A stretch of 64,000 bases of DNA from Methanobacteriota archaeon (GTDB lineage: Archaea > Thermoplasmatota > Poseidoniia > Poseidoniales > Thalassarchaeaceae). The notes under the pieces are model-generated. The model was not told where the DNA came from. It did no database searches and was given only the letters and a program-made list of their open reading frames with translations. The first letter of the stretch is position 1. Every line of letters starts with the position of its first letter. The translations under genes and the position numbers were made by a program. Of this stretch, positions 8,465 through 17,073 are shown in pieces. The stretch covers positions 1 to 64,000 of the forward strand of contig JABIKU010000031.1 in the NCBI GenBank assembly GCA_018654845.1, in the 5' to 3' direction.

Positions 8465-9877
8465 TTATTGCGTAGCACCTGCGGTGCGGTGGCGAGCAAT
8501 CCCTTCGATGACTATTCCCGTAATGAAAAATGCCGGCAAACTCGCCAGAAGGGCTGAGTAAATCAGTACGTCATCGACATAATGCGGAGTTATTCTCAAT
8601 TCACCTAGAACTTCTTCGCTCACCGATTCATCAGATAGACGAGCCATGATTAGGTGAGTATCTAAAAAGTTGTTGGGAATAACGGAAAAATCGATTGACT
8701 CGCCTATTGGAATTTGCGTTTTTTGATCAAAATTTGAAATTGAATTCCAATCGATTTTTCCTCGAGCCATATGCTCCTCGGCCGATTTCAAATCCACCAG
8801 CATAACTTCAATGGGGTGTTCTCCGACATTTTTGACTGTCATCGTAACAGGGGAATTCAATGAATGAACCTCGATGACGTCAATGATTACATCTCCTTCA
8901 CCTAAGCGGAAATTGGCCTGATCCTCATCGACACCAGCCCCATCAACAACCCCGAGCATCAACCAAGATGAGCAGACTAACATGACTCCAATAGCAGCAA
9001 TAGTTTGCCGGCGATCCGGCAATAATGAAGCCCAACCGTTCTCTCGATGTGCACGAACAATCGGCTGTACAGCATGGACAAATCCGGCGGTAATGACTGC
9101 CATCATAAACCCTGGAATCGCATCGAAAACCCAGTGAATTCCGAGGTATTGAATCGAAAATAAATATATCAATAAATTCGCCATAATAAATAAGTCAAAT
9201 TCTCGATGGCGCCAATCAGAAATCGAAATTCCTAATTCGCGAACGTGTAATCTATTAATCATCAAAAGTGAGGCCGACAATCCAATGTGTAAACTCGGAA
9301 TTGAATTATCCATTGGATCATTTTCGACAAAGAATTGCAAAGTAAAGTCATCATGATACAACAATGCGTCCATCCCAGGAATGTAGGAAGAGGTTACTTC
9401 AACATTGAAGAAAAGATATAGTGGTACGCTGAGAATGTAGATTAGGAAGTAATTCAGAGCCGCTTTGTCGGCCATTCTCTCGTCACGACTGAGCATGTAA
9501 TACATCGGGCCGAACCAGATAATGAAAAGGTACATGAAGAGGTAATGGGCAGACAATATATCCGTCAAAAGGTCATTTTCAAAAGCCTCTTGTATGCGTA
9601 AAGTCCAATCACCCTCAATAGACCAAAACCAATGTGTAAATCCCCCTACACGTGCCTTCACAGGCTCGTTATGATGGTCTATCAACGCCTTGTAAATGAA
9701 CATCAAAGCGTAGAGAGCGATGTGCCAACCGTAGCCCTTGTCCCGGATTTCATCGGGTAACTCACGAAGTTTGACGCGCTTTTCCGGCTCGTCTCGCGTG
9801 AGGAACCAATGGACGGGTAACGTCAGCAGCAAGAGTGCACCCATCGAAGTTCCGTAGGGTCCGATGGGCCAAACCAT
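8465..9877 (-). CDS. PAP2-superfamily integral membrane phosphatase/phosphotransferase with extra C-terminal domain
   Basis: SIPSLHIGLSASL and LGIHWVFDAIPGF match the PAP2 C2/C3-type motifs; multiple TM. Confidence 0.8.
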   Translation of the reverse strand: MVWPIGPYGTSMGALLLLTLPVHWFLTRDEPEKRVKLRELPDEIRDKGYGWHIALYALMFIYKALIDHHNEPVKARVGGFTHWFWSIEGDWTLRIQEAFENDLLTDILSAHYLFMYLFIIWFGPMYYMLSRDERMADKAALNYFLIYILSVPLYLFFNVEVTSSYIPGMDALLYHDDFTLQFFVENDPMDNSIPSLHIGLSASLLMINRLHVRELGISISDWRHREFDLFIMANLLIYLFSIQYLGIHWVFDAIPGFMMAVITAGFVHAVQPIVRAHRENGWASLLPDRRQTIAAIGVMLVCSSWLMLGVVDGAGVDEDQANFRLGEGDVIIDVIEVHSLNSPVTMTVKNVGEHPIEVMLVDLKSAEEHMARGKIDWNSISNFDQKTQIPIGESIDFSVIPNNFLDTHLIMARLSDESVSEEVLGELRITPHYVDDVLIYSALLASLPAFFITGIVIEGIARHRTAGATQ

Positions 9878-10020
9878 ATCTTGAATCGAGTGGCTTCGCT
9901 TTGAAAGAAGTTTAGATTTAATTTTCTAGTGAAATTAGCAAGAATCAAAAAGGAAATTTCAACATTTTTCGGACATCGTTAAGGTTATCATTATAATAAA
10001 TTTTGATTAAGATGTGTATA

Positions 10021-11103
10021 ATGTCTCATGAAGGATGGGTAATTCTGCCATCAAAAAAATTGGATGAGGACATCGAATTTTTCACAAATACATTAGGTAT
10101 GAAAATGGACACAATCTATCCAGCTGATAATCCTAGAGTCGCAGAAATTTCAGGGATGGGGTTGCGACTCAGAATCGATATGGACGAAGATGTTTCACCG
10201 GGGCTTTTACGAATTTGCACCGATGAATCAGATGAAAAATTTGCAGGCCGAACTCGATTGGTAGCGCCGAATGGAACGGTCATCGAAATCGCTCCACTCA
10301 ACCAGCCGATGGTGATTCCGAAGACCGAACACAGTTTCCAAACTCGTCGGCTCGCCGATAATGATTCATGGGTAATCGGTCGAGCCGGAATGTATTATCG
10401 AGACCTGATAAAAGGTAGACTTGGAGGTTCGATAATCGCGAGTCATATCAGAATAGCCGAAGGGGGGCCAGTTCCTGATATGGTGCATTTTCACAAGGTC
10501 GGATTTCAGCTTATTTTCTGCATAAATGGCTGGGTTGATGTCGTCTATGAAGATCAGGGTGAACCAATTCGATTGACCGCTGGTGATTGTTTTATTCAGC
10601 CTCCAGAAATCCGCCATCGTGTGTTGTTTTCAGGCGATAATTTAGAGGTTGTTGAGATTGGTGTACCGGCAGATCATGTCACAGTCATCGACCATGAAAT
10701 GAAATTACCGTCCGAACATTTGCGACCCGATAGGGAATGGCAAGGTCAGAAGTTTGTTCACAATCAAGCCTCTGAAGCAACTTGGCAAGAATTCAGATTA
10801 CCGGGATTTGTTTGCCGCGACACAACCATTTGTGAGAATACCAAAGGTGTCGCGAGTGTTCAGGTAGTCGTACCAAATGAAGGCGAGACAATTTGGTCGA
10901 GTCATGAAGGAGATATTTTGTTCAATTATATCATGAGTGGCGGTTTAACACTCGAAGGAGAAAGTGTAGATTCACAGATTCTTGGAAAAGGTGATGCTTT
11001 CGTTATCCCACCGGGGATGAGAGTGAAATATTCTGATGCGACGAAAGATTTGGAATTAATTGAGGTCTCCGTTCCAGGTGAATTCAAAACTCAATTTGGT
11101 TGA
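10021..11103 (+). CDS. VOC (glyoxalase-like) domain fused to two cupin domains
   Basis: N-terminal VILPSKKLDEDIEFFTNTLGMKM (VOC); two cupin cores (MVHFHKVGFQLIFCINGWVDVVYEDQGEPIRLTAGDCFIQPP; ILFNYIMSGGLTLEGESVDSQILGKGDAFVIPPGM); ATG 10021 preferred over TTG 10003. Confidence 0.75.
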   Translation: MSHEGWVILPSKKLDEDIEFFTNTLGMKMDTIYPADNPRVAEISGMGLRLRIDMDEDVSPGLLRICTDESDEKFAGRTRLVAPNGTVIEIAPLNQPMVIPKTEHSFQTRRLADNDSWVIGRAGMYYRDLIKGRLGGSIIASHIRIAEGGPVPDMVHFHKVGFQLIFCINGWVDVVYEDQGEPIRLTAGDCFIQPPEIRHRVLFSGDNLEVVEIGVPADHVTVIDHEMKLPSEHLRPDREWQGQKFVHNQASEATWQEFRLPGFVCRDTTICENTKGVASVQVVVPNEGETIWSSHEGDILFNYIMSGGLTLEGESVDSQILGKGDAFVIPPGMRVKYSDATKDLELIEVSVPGEFKTQFG

Positions 11104-11843
11104 TTCTCGTCGACTAGTAAATCGATTTCAGGGATGAAAGATGCGAGCACAGCACCGAGGCCGAAAACCATTAGCCACTCGAAGAAAGCCGCTCGAGCAA
11201 GTATAGGCGATACTAATTCGGTGCAGAGAACAACGCTATCGAGATAAGATTCTACACCCGATAAATTACCATCTCCACCAACGACCAACCCGAAGTGAAT
11301 AACCATTAGAAAAAAACTCGAAACTGAAATTATCGCAACGATAATTCTGTTTTTCAAAATTGCTGAAAAACTTTCATCAATTTCTGACATTTTGATACTT
11401 ACAAAACTTGCAATCACAACCCAAATTGCCGCACCAGTGAATATTGTACTCGCCTGAAAAATATGTAAAATCGTCTGTTCATGCCATGGTGTAAATGCTA
11501 TCCAAGAAGTTGCCAATCCTGATGAAACTCCTGCTATAATCGAGATTTTATTCCAAAATATCAAACGGCTTTCAGTATCATATTTTAGTAACCAATTTTG
11601 GCGTAACCAGCCGATTTGAAGAAAAGCGAGTGTGAGCATTATTCCTGTTATCGAGAGACCAATTGTGAACGGGATTCCAGATTGTGGATTGACATCGGTA
11701 TCTGAAATGAAAGGCAGCCAAGGATCACATCCTTCACGAATCCAAACTAAATAACTTAACAGAATTGTAGATAAAATTCCAAAGATTGTCGCAATGAGAT
11801 TGAAACGAACCCACTTCGCTTGAAGCAACCTCTGCATGAACAC
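11091..11843 (-). CDS. hypothetical multi-TM membrane protein
   Basis: 250-aa ORF with about 6 hydrophobic segments. Confidence 0.65.
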   Translation of the reverse strand: MFMQRLLQAKWVRFNLIATIFGILSTILLSYLVWIREGCDPWLPFISDTDVNPQSGIPFTIGLSITGIMLTLAFLQIGWLRQNWLLKYDTESRLIFWNKISIIAGVSSGLATSWIAFTPWHEQTILHIFQASTIFTGAAIWVVIASFVSIKMSEIDESFSAILKNRIIVAIISVSSFFLMVIHFGLVVGGDGNLSGVESYLDSVVLCTELVSPILARAAFFEWLMVFGLGAVLASFIPEIDLLVDENQPN

Positions 11844-11910
11844 TGGCTAGACCATCTACCCTTCAATTCAACGCCCCAATGATGAAGGCAAGAAGCGAAC
11901 ATCAGAGATT

Positions 11911-12375
11911 ATGGATGGGCACGAGGTTTGGCTTGCTGAGTGTGTAAAATTGAATTTAGAACCAAATGCAAGACGATATGCAGAAGGCACTCGGACGAGT
12001 CAAGATGCGGCCGAACAACTTGGTTGTGATGTTGCACATATTGCAAAATCCATAGTATTCAAGGGTGAAATGAGTGCAATTGTAGTCATCACCTCAGGGG
12101 CGAATAGAGTAGACCGAAAGCGCAAATTAAAGCGCATTTTGGGCTACAAACCGTCGATGACTGATGCTGATTATATCATCGAAAATACCGGATATGCCCC
12201 GGGTGGAGTACCACCCTTCGGCCACCTAAAACCATGCATCGTGCTGATGGATGAAGACCTGTTTCAATATGATATTGTTTGGGGAGCTGGAGGCTCGGCC
12301 GACAGCGTTTTTCCAATTACTCCAGATGAATTATGTGAGCGTTCTGGTGCACTCGTCGGTGATGTCAAACAATAG
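11911..12375 (+). CDS. YbaK/ProX-type aminoacyl-tRNA deacylase family protein
   Basis: AEQLGCDVAHIAKSIVFKG, GYAPGGVPPFGH typical of the YbaK fold. Confidence 0.88.
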   Translation: MDGHEVWLAECVKLNLEPNARRYAEGTRTSQDAAEQLGCDVAHIAKSIVFKGEMSAIVVITSGANRVDRKRKLKRILGYKPSMTDADYIIENTGYAPGGVPPFGHLKPCIVLMDEDLFQYDIVWGAGGSADSVFPITPDELCERSGALVGDVKQ

Positions 12376-12383
12376 GTGAGAAA

Positions 12384-13115
12384 TTGTTAGAAACACAATT
12401 GATCGATGCTGCGGCAAGATTGCGCGATGATGTTGAATTGTATGCTGATGATTTGGTTGAGCAAGGCTTGGTTGATTGCATCTACAATCCTCTTATTTAT
12501 GCTTGGCAACCTCATCTCGCTTATCTAAAAAAAGCTGCGAAAGGAAAGGCAAAAACACTACTGTTGGGAATGAATCCCGGCCCGCATGGAATGGGGCAAA
12601 TGGGAATTCCTTTCGCAGCAACCGGTATGGTTCGCGAAATATTAGAGATTTGCGATTTACCAGTCGAGCAGCCACGAAATTTGCATCCTAAACGGCCGGT
12701 TAGCGGGCTGGATTGGCCAAAAGAAGAAGTGTCTGGAACAAGACTCTGGGGGTTGCTTTCAGAACAATATGGTTCGGGTGAAAATATACTTTCGAAGGTC
12801 TTCCTTGTCAATCACTGTCCATTGATGCTATTCTCAGGGAATCGTGCTACAAATATCACTCCGGACAAAATTTCCGGGTCAATTATTCGATTACTACTCG
12901 AACGATGTGATGAACATCTAAGGGAAATTGTAGATATTTTGGGAATCACAACTGTCATTGGGGTTGGAAAATTCGCAGAAAAACGTGCATTGAAAGCCCT
13001 ATCTGACACCGAAATAGAAATCAAAACTTGTTGGCATCCTAGTCCGGCTTCACCCCTCGCGAATAGAAATGGCGGAGCAGATTGGAGAAACAATGTTCGC
13101 TCAGTCCTTCCGTAA
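12384..13115 (+). CDS. SMUG-like uracil-DNA glycosylase
   Basis: LLGMNPGPHGMGQMGIPFA, HPKRPVSGLDWPKEEVSGTRLWG, VFLVNHCPLMLF, WHPSPASPLAN: SMUG motif set; TTG start. Confidence 0.9.
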   Translation: MLETQLIDAAARLRDDVELYADDLVEQGLVDCIYNPLIYAWQPHLAYLKKAAKGKAKTLLLGMNPGPHGMGQMGIPFAATGMVREILEICDLPVEQPRNLHPKRPVSGLDWPKEEVSGTRLWGLLSEQYGSGENILSKVFLVNHCPLMLFSGNRATNITPDKISGSIIRLLLERCDEHLREIVDILGITTVIGVGKFAEKRALKALSDTEIEIKTCWHPSPASPLANRNGGADWRNNVRSVLP

Positions 13116-13198
13116 AAATGCAATAATTACCAGATAGTCCAGAGAAAATCCTGACTCAGCCTACGCGGAGTTGTTAAGAGAAATACATCCTTCCGATA

Positions 13199-14992
13199 TT
13201 GATGTCGAGTATGACCACCCCCCAGTATCTGATAAGAAATGCACAAGAATATGCAAATGAGCCCGCATTTTCATTAAAAAATGCTTCAGGTGGTTGGGAT
13301 ACAACGACTTGGTCTGAATTTTATGAATATGTCATGGATATTTCAAAATCGTTAATAGATTTAGGATTTGAAACTGGAGATAAACTTTCGATTTACTCAT
13401 ATAATCGAAAAGAATGGTATGGTGCATATACTGCTTCTCAAATTCTCGGAGGAGTGGGTGTTGGTGTTTACCACACATGTTCTCCAGAAGAGGTTCAATG
13501 GGTTGTAGGAAATTCTGAATCAAAGGTTGTATTCGTCGGCAATAACCCCATGGATGGTGGTGACACATCAAAAATGCCTAGCCATCGACTCGCAGACATT
13601 TTGGATCAACTCGATGATGTGCAAAGTGTTGTGATAATGGATGGTTGCGATGTTCCAGACCACGCGAAAGTGACAACATGGTCTGAATTTTATACCCGAG
13701 GGAATGGATTGTCTGATTCGGTTGTCCTCGAGAGATCTAATGCTATTACCCCAGATGATACTTCTGCATTAATCTACACATCAGGTACCACTGGAAACCC
13801 AAAAGGTGTTGAACTGACCCATGATAATTGGATTTTCGAATTAGATATATTAGAAAAATGCTTCACGTTTGGACAGGGTGAAAGATATCTCTCTTGGCTG
13901 CCGCTCGCGCACGTTTTCGGACAAGCGCTAGACAACCATTACTGGATGCGATACGCCATGCACCTATACTCGTGTGATAACCCTCTGATGGTCGTCGATT
14001 ACGCCAAAGAAGTTCAGCCACACCTCTTTATTGGAGTGCCTCGAATATACGAGAAGATTTATTCAACTCTTAGCGCTGTAATCGCAGGTAAAGCAATTCT
14101 GAAAATTGGCTTGAAAATTCCTGGTTTGAAATCGGTCTTCCAGAAGAAATTGAAAGCAGCGGTTGGGTTTTCCGATCTAAAAATTGCAATTTCAGGTGCT
14201 GCACCAATTAATCCAGACATCCTAACCCTCTTCACATCATTGACAATTCCAATTTTTGAAGGATACGGAATGACAGAAAATACAGCTGGTGCCACCATTA
14301 ATTATCCTGGTAATAACAAAATTGGTTCGGTTGGTAGAGCACTTGGGGGTACAGAGATGATGATCGCTGAAGATGGAGAAATTTTGATGCGCGGTCGCCA
14401 CGTCATGAAAGGCTATTACAAAAATTCAGAAGCAACGGCGGAAACAATCGATTCAGAAAATTGGCTACATACTGGTGATATCGGAAAAATCGATTCAGAA
14501 GGATATGTATTCATCACAGGTCGAATGAAGGAAATTTATGTTTCAAGTGGTGGAAAGAACATCGCACCATTGGTCATTGAAGAGACTTTCAAAGCGATTC
14601 CAATCGTTTCACAGTGTTTCCTAGTCGGCGATGGTCGAAAGTATTGCAGTGCGCTGTTTACGCTCGATATGGGTGCAATACTACGTGATAAAATCGGCAT
14701 TCCAATTCCAGAAATTCCAAAGAGCCCAAACGACCAATATGCATTGATTCTAAGTTCAGGACATAGTTTGGAAGAATACACCTCTGGTGAAGAAGTCCGA
14801 GCAGAGATTCAAGCTGCTGTTGATAAATTGAATGGGAAATTTGCTAACCCTGAACAATTGAAGAAATTCGCAATTTTACCAAGAGATTTTACTGTCGATG
14901 ATGGCGAATTGACTCCAACTCTGAAAATTCGTCGTATCCAAATTCGTGAGAATTGGGCAGATGTCATAGAAGCAATGTATGCAGATGCTTGA
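13199..14992 (+). CDS. long-chain fatty-acid--CoA ligase (AMP-forming)
   Basis: YTSGTTGNPKGVELTHDN, EGYGMTENTAG, WLHTGDIGKID, ITGRMKEIYVSSGGKNIAP. Confidence 0.93.
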   Translation: MMSSMTTPQYLIRNAQEYANEPAFSLKNASGGWDTTTWSEFYEYVMDISKSLIDLGFETGDKLSIYSYNRKEWYGAYTASQILGGVGVGVYHTCSPEEVQWVVGNSESKVVFVGNNPMDGGDTSKMPSHRLADILDQLDDVQSVVIMDGCDVPDHAKVTTWSEFYTRGNGLSDSVVLERSNAITPDDTSALIYTSGTTGNPKGVELTHDNWIFELDILEKCFTFGQGERYLSWLPLAHVFGQALDNHYWMRYAMHLYSCDNPLMVVDYAKEVQPHLFIGVPRIYEKIYSTLSAVIAGKAILKIGLKIPGLKSVFQKKLKAAVGFSDLKIAISGAAPINPDILTLFTSLTIPIFEGYGMTENTAGATINYPGNNKIGSVGRALGGTEMMIAEDGEILMRGRHVMKGYYKNSEATAETIDSENWLHTGDIGKIDSEGYVFITGRMKEIYVSSGGKNIAPLVIEETFKAIPIVSQCFLVGDGRKYCSALFTLDMGAILRDKIGIPIPEIPKSPNDQYALILSSGHSLEEYTSGEEVRAEIQAAVDKLNGKFANPEQLKKFAILPRDFTVDDGELTPTLKIRRIQIRENWADVIEAMYADA

Positions 14993-15009
14993 GGCGAGTG
15001 TGCAATCCC

Positions 15010-15639
15010 GTGAACCCCGAGGCTTGGATCGCTCTAGCTAGCGTATTCATTGTCGGTGCGATGAGCCCCGGACCGAGTCTGGCTGTCGTATTGCGGAATA
15101 CTGCAGCAGGAGGTCGGGCGAGTGGGGTCGCCACAGGTATTGGCCATGGAATCGGTTTTGGAATCTATGCATTTTCTGCTGCTTTTGCAATAGCGACAAT
15201 ACTGGCTTTCGATGAAACGATTGCTTCAATATTGCGATATGCAGGAATTGTGCTATTGCTATATCTAGGATTTACCTTCCTCAAACATGCCATGACCCCA
15301 AATGAAGAAGATTCACAAAACGAGGGGGGGATACACTCTCTCTCGGAGCGTGCGGGTTTTGTTCAAGGATTTTTAATCGCAATACTGAATCCAAAAATCC
15401 TTGCTTGGTTCTTGGCACTGTATGCACCTTTTATTGAAGCAGGTATAAGTTTGCAAACCTTGTTGGGGATGGGGGCGATGGGAATGATGATTGACGGAAC
15501 ATGGTATGTTACCGTCGCCACAGTTTTGACCCGAGGAAATGGTGTAGATAGATTACGGGCAAACGCTAGAAAAATAGATGGAGTAATGGGTATATTGATG
15601 TTTATTTTCGCAGGACTACTCGTCAGTGGAGCCTTTTGA
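15010..15639 (+). CDS. LysE/RhtB-family amino acid exporter
   Basis: AMSPGPSLAVVLRNTAAGGRASGVATGIGHG, FLIAILNPKILAWFLALY; GTG start at 15010 preferred to ORF start at 14953. Confidence 0.88.
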   Translation: MNPEAWIALASVFIVGAMSPGPSLAVVLRNTAAGGRASGVATGIGHGIGFGIYAFSAAFAIATILAFDETIASILRYAGIVLLLYLGFTFLKHAMTPNEEDSQNEGGIHSLSERAGFVQGFLIAILNPKILAWFLALYAPFIEAGISLQTLLGMGAMGMMIDGTWYVTVATVLTRGNGVDRLRANARKIDGVMGILMFIFAGLLVSGAF

Positions 15640-15650
15640 AATATAAATAA

Positions 15651-16454
15651 TTAATATTCATTATAAAACATAATAGACAATATCATCGCTGAGAAACAAA
15701 AGGATACCCCCCCCGTTAGAATTCCTGCTAACAATCCATATCCAAGCTCTTTTTTACCTGAATTGAAGCTATAAATTAGTAATCCAATGTAAATAATTAC
15801 CATCAAAATTGGTATTATTACCAATGAGATTTCGCTATCTATTTCATTCATATATTCACCATCTACTCTAGATGAAGATGGAGATTTTGTCGTGTCTACG
15901 GCGAATGTGAATGTACTTCCATCGTAGGTAACATACCCCTGAGCATTATCTAAATCATCACCATTACAATCTAGATCATACCAATAAATACCATCATCGA
16001 TTGAACTTACGATATCAAAATTATATTCGCTTGCAGAACAACTATTCCAATTATTAGAATTATAGAAATCTATTTCCACATATATCCATTCACTATTAGT
16101 CGGAACTGGGTCTTTCTGAAAATCAAATACATGGTGCCAAGAATTGTAAGTGGCTCCATCGATAATGACTTCCTCTGGCCCGGAAAGTGAATTAGTCCAA
16201 TCATTAAAATAGTTATTATTTCCATCATTTGATACAGCATTAAATGCTAAGATAAATCCAATAATTGGGGCGATAACCAAGAGACCTAAGAAAAATAAAC
16301 TCCATTTAAATCCATCAGAACCGGGGCCATTATCACCAGATGCATAGACATTATTCTGAGAAGAAAATGATGAAACATCTCCTGAAAAGATGTTAGAACT
16401 TGGTGTAGAATTGGATAATCCTACCGATTCAGACGACGAATCGTGGCTAGGCAT
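15651..16454 (-). CDS. hypothetical membrane protein with N-terminal disordered tail
   Basis: 267-aa ORF with TM segments; contains a C8 tract at about 15707. Confidence 0.6.
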   Translation of the reverse strand: MPSHDSSSESVGLSNSTPSSNIFSGDVSSFSSQNNVYASGDNGPGSDGFKWSLFFLGLLVIAPIIGFILAFNAVSNDGNNNYFNDWTNSLSGPEEVIIDGATYNSWHHVFDFQKDPVPTNSEWIYVEIDFYNSNNWNSCSASEYNFDIVSSIDDGIYWYDLDCNGDDLDNAQGYVTYDGSTFTFAVDTTKSPSSSRVDGEYMNEIDSEISLVIIPILMVIIYIGLLIYSFNSGKKELGYGLLAGILTGGVSFCFSAMILSIMFYNEY

Positions 16455-16467
16455 GTCGTAGCCGAAT

Positions 16468-16953
16468 TCAAATTAACACAAAAGGTAGATGGAAAAGAAC
16501 TTCAAGAACTATGGCTAAAGTATTTGCTTCAGCACCAGTAGTTTTTGCAGGGAATAAACTAGGCTCTGAAGGATCCAATTCGTTGGTAGGAGAAATACGT
16601 TGTAATTCGCTAGCATCCAGCCAAAATGAGGAGCACGAGGGGCAGCCATCAATCTCAATTAATTCTGTCAGGGTTCCATCGAGTTTACGAAATGCAAAAT
16701 CTCGGACACGCATTCCGATTTTGCAAAAGGGGCAAGAAATTTCGACAGGGGCGCCCTGATCTGTGAATCCATCATGGAGATGTTCGAGTTTTTCGGCAGA
16801 AATTGCCGAAGCGGCTGCCTTTGCATGTAGTGCTAATCCCGCACATTCAGGACAATGAAAAATACCATGACGAGAAAATGCTGTGGTATTGGTTTCCTCA
16901 GGTGAAATTAGAGTGGTTCCATCGCGCGGACAATGCAATTTCTCACCGGACAC
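16468..16953 (-). CDS. zinc-ribbon (zf-TFIIB-like) protein with C-terminal hydrophobic tail
   Basis: CPRDGT..HCPEC and CPFCKIGM..DGCPSCSSFWLDASEL; terminal hydrophobic tail. Confidence 0.75.
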   Translation of the reverse strand: MSGEKLHCPRDGTTLISPEETNTTAFSRHGIFHCPECAGLALHAKAAASAISAEKLEHLHDGFTDQGAPVEISCPFCKIGMRVRDFAFRKLDGTLTELIEIDGCPSCSSFWLDASELQRISPTNELDPSEPSLFPAKTTGAEANTLAIVLEVLFHLPFVLI

Positions 16954-17046
16954 AAATAGTTCAGGCGACTCTCCTATATTGAATGCTTACCCGGCATTGG
17001 GCAAATAATTCTCAATTACTTGGAATTCTATGGCATCCGTCGGTTT

Positions 17047-17071
17047 CTTGGGGACACGTAGTGTCCCGAAG
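17047..17071 (+). promoter_or_regulatory. leader hairpin/operator-like inverted repeat abutting icmF ORF start
   Basis: CTTG-GGGACAC-GTA-GTGTCCC-GAAG; 7-bp perfect core plus 3 outer pairs around one mismatch. Confidence 0.45.
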
Positions 17072-17073
17072 TC

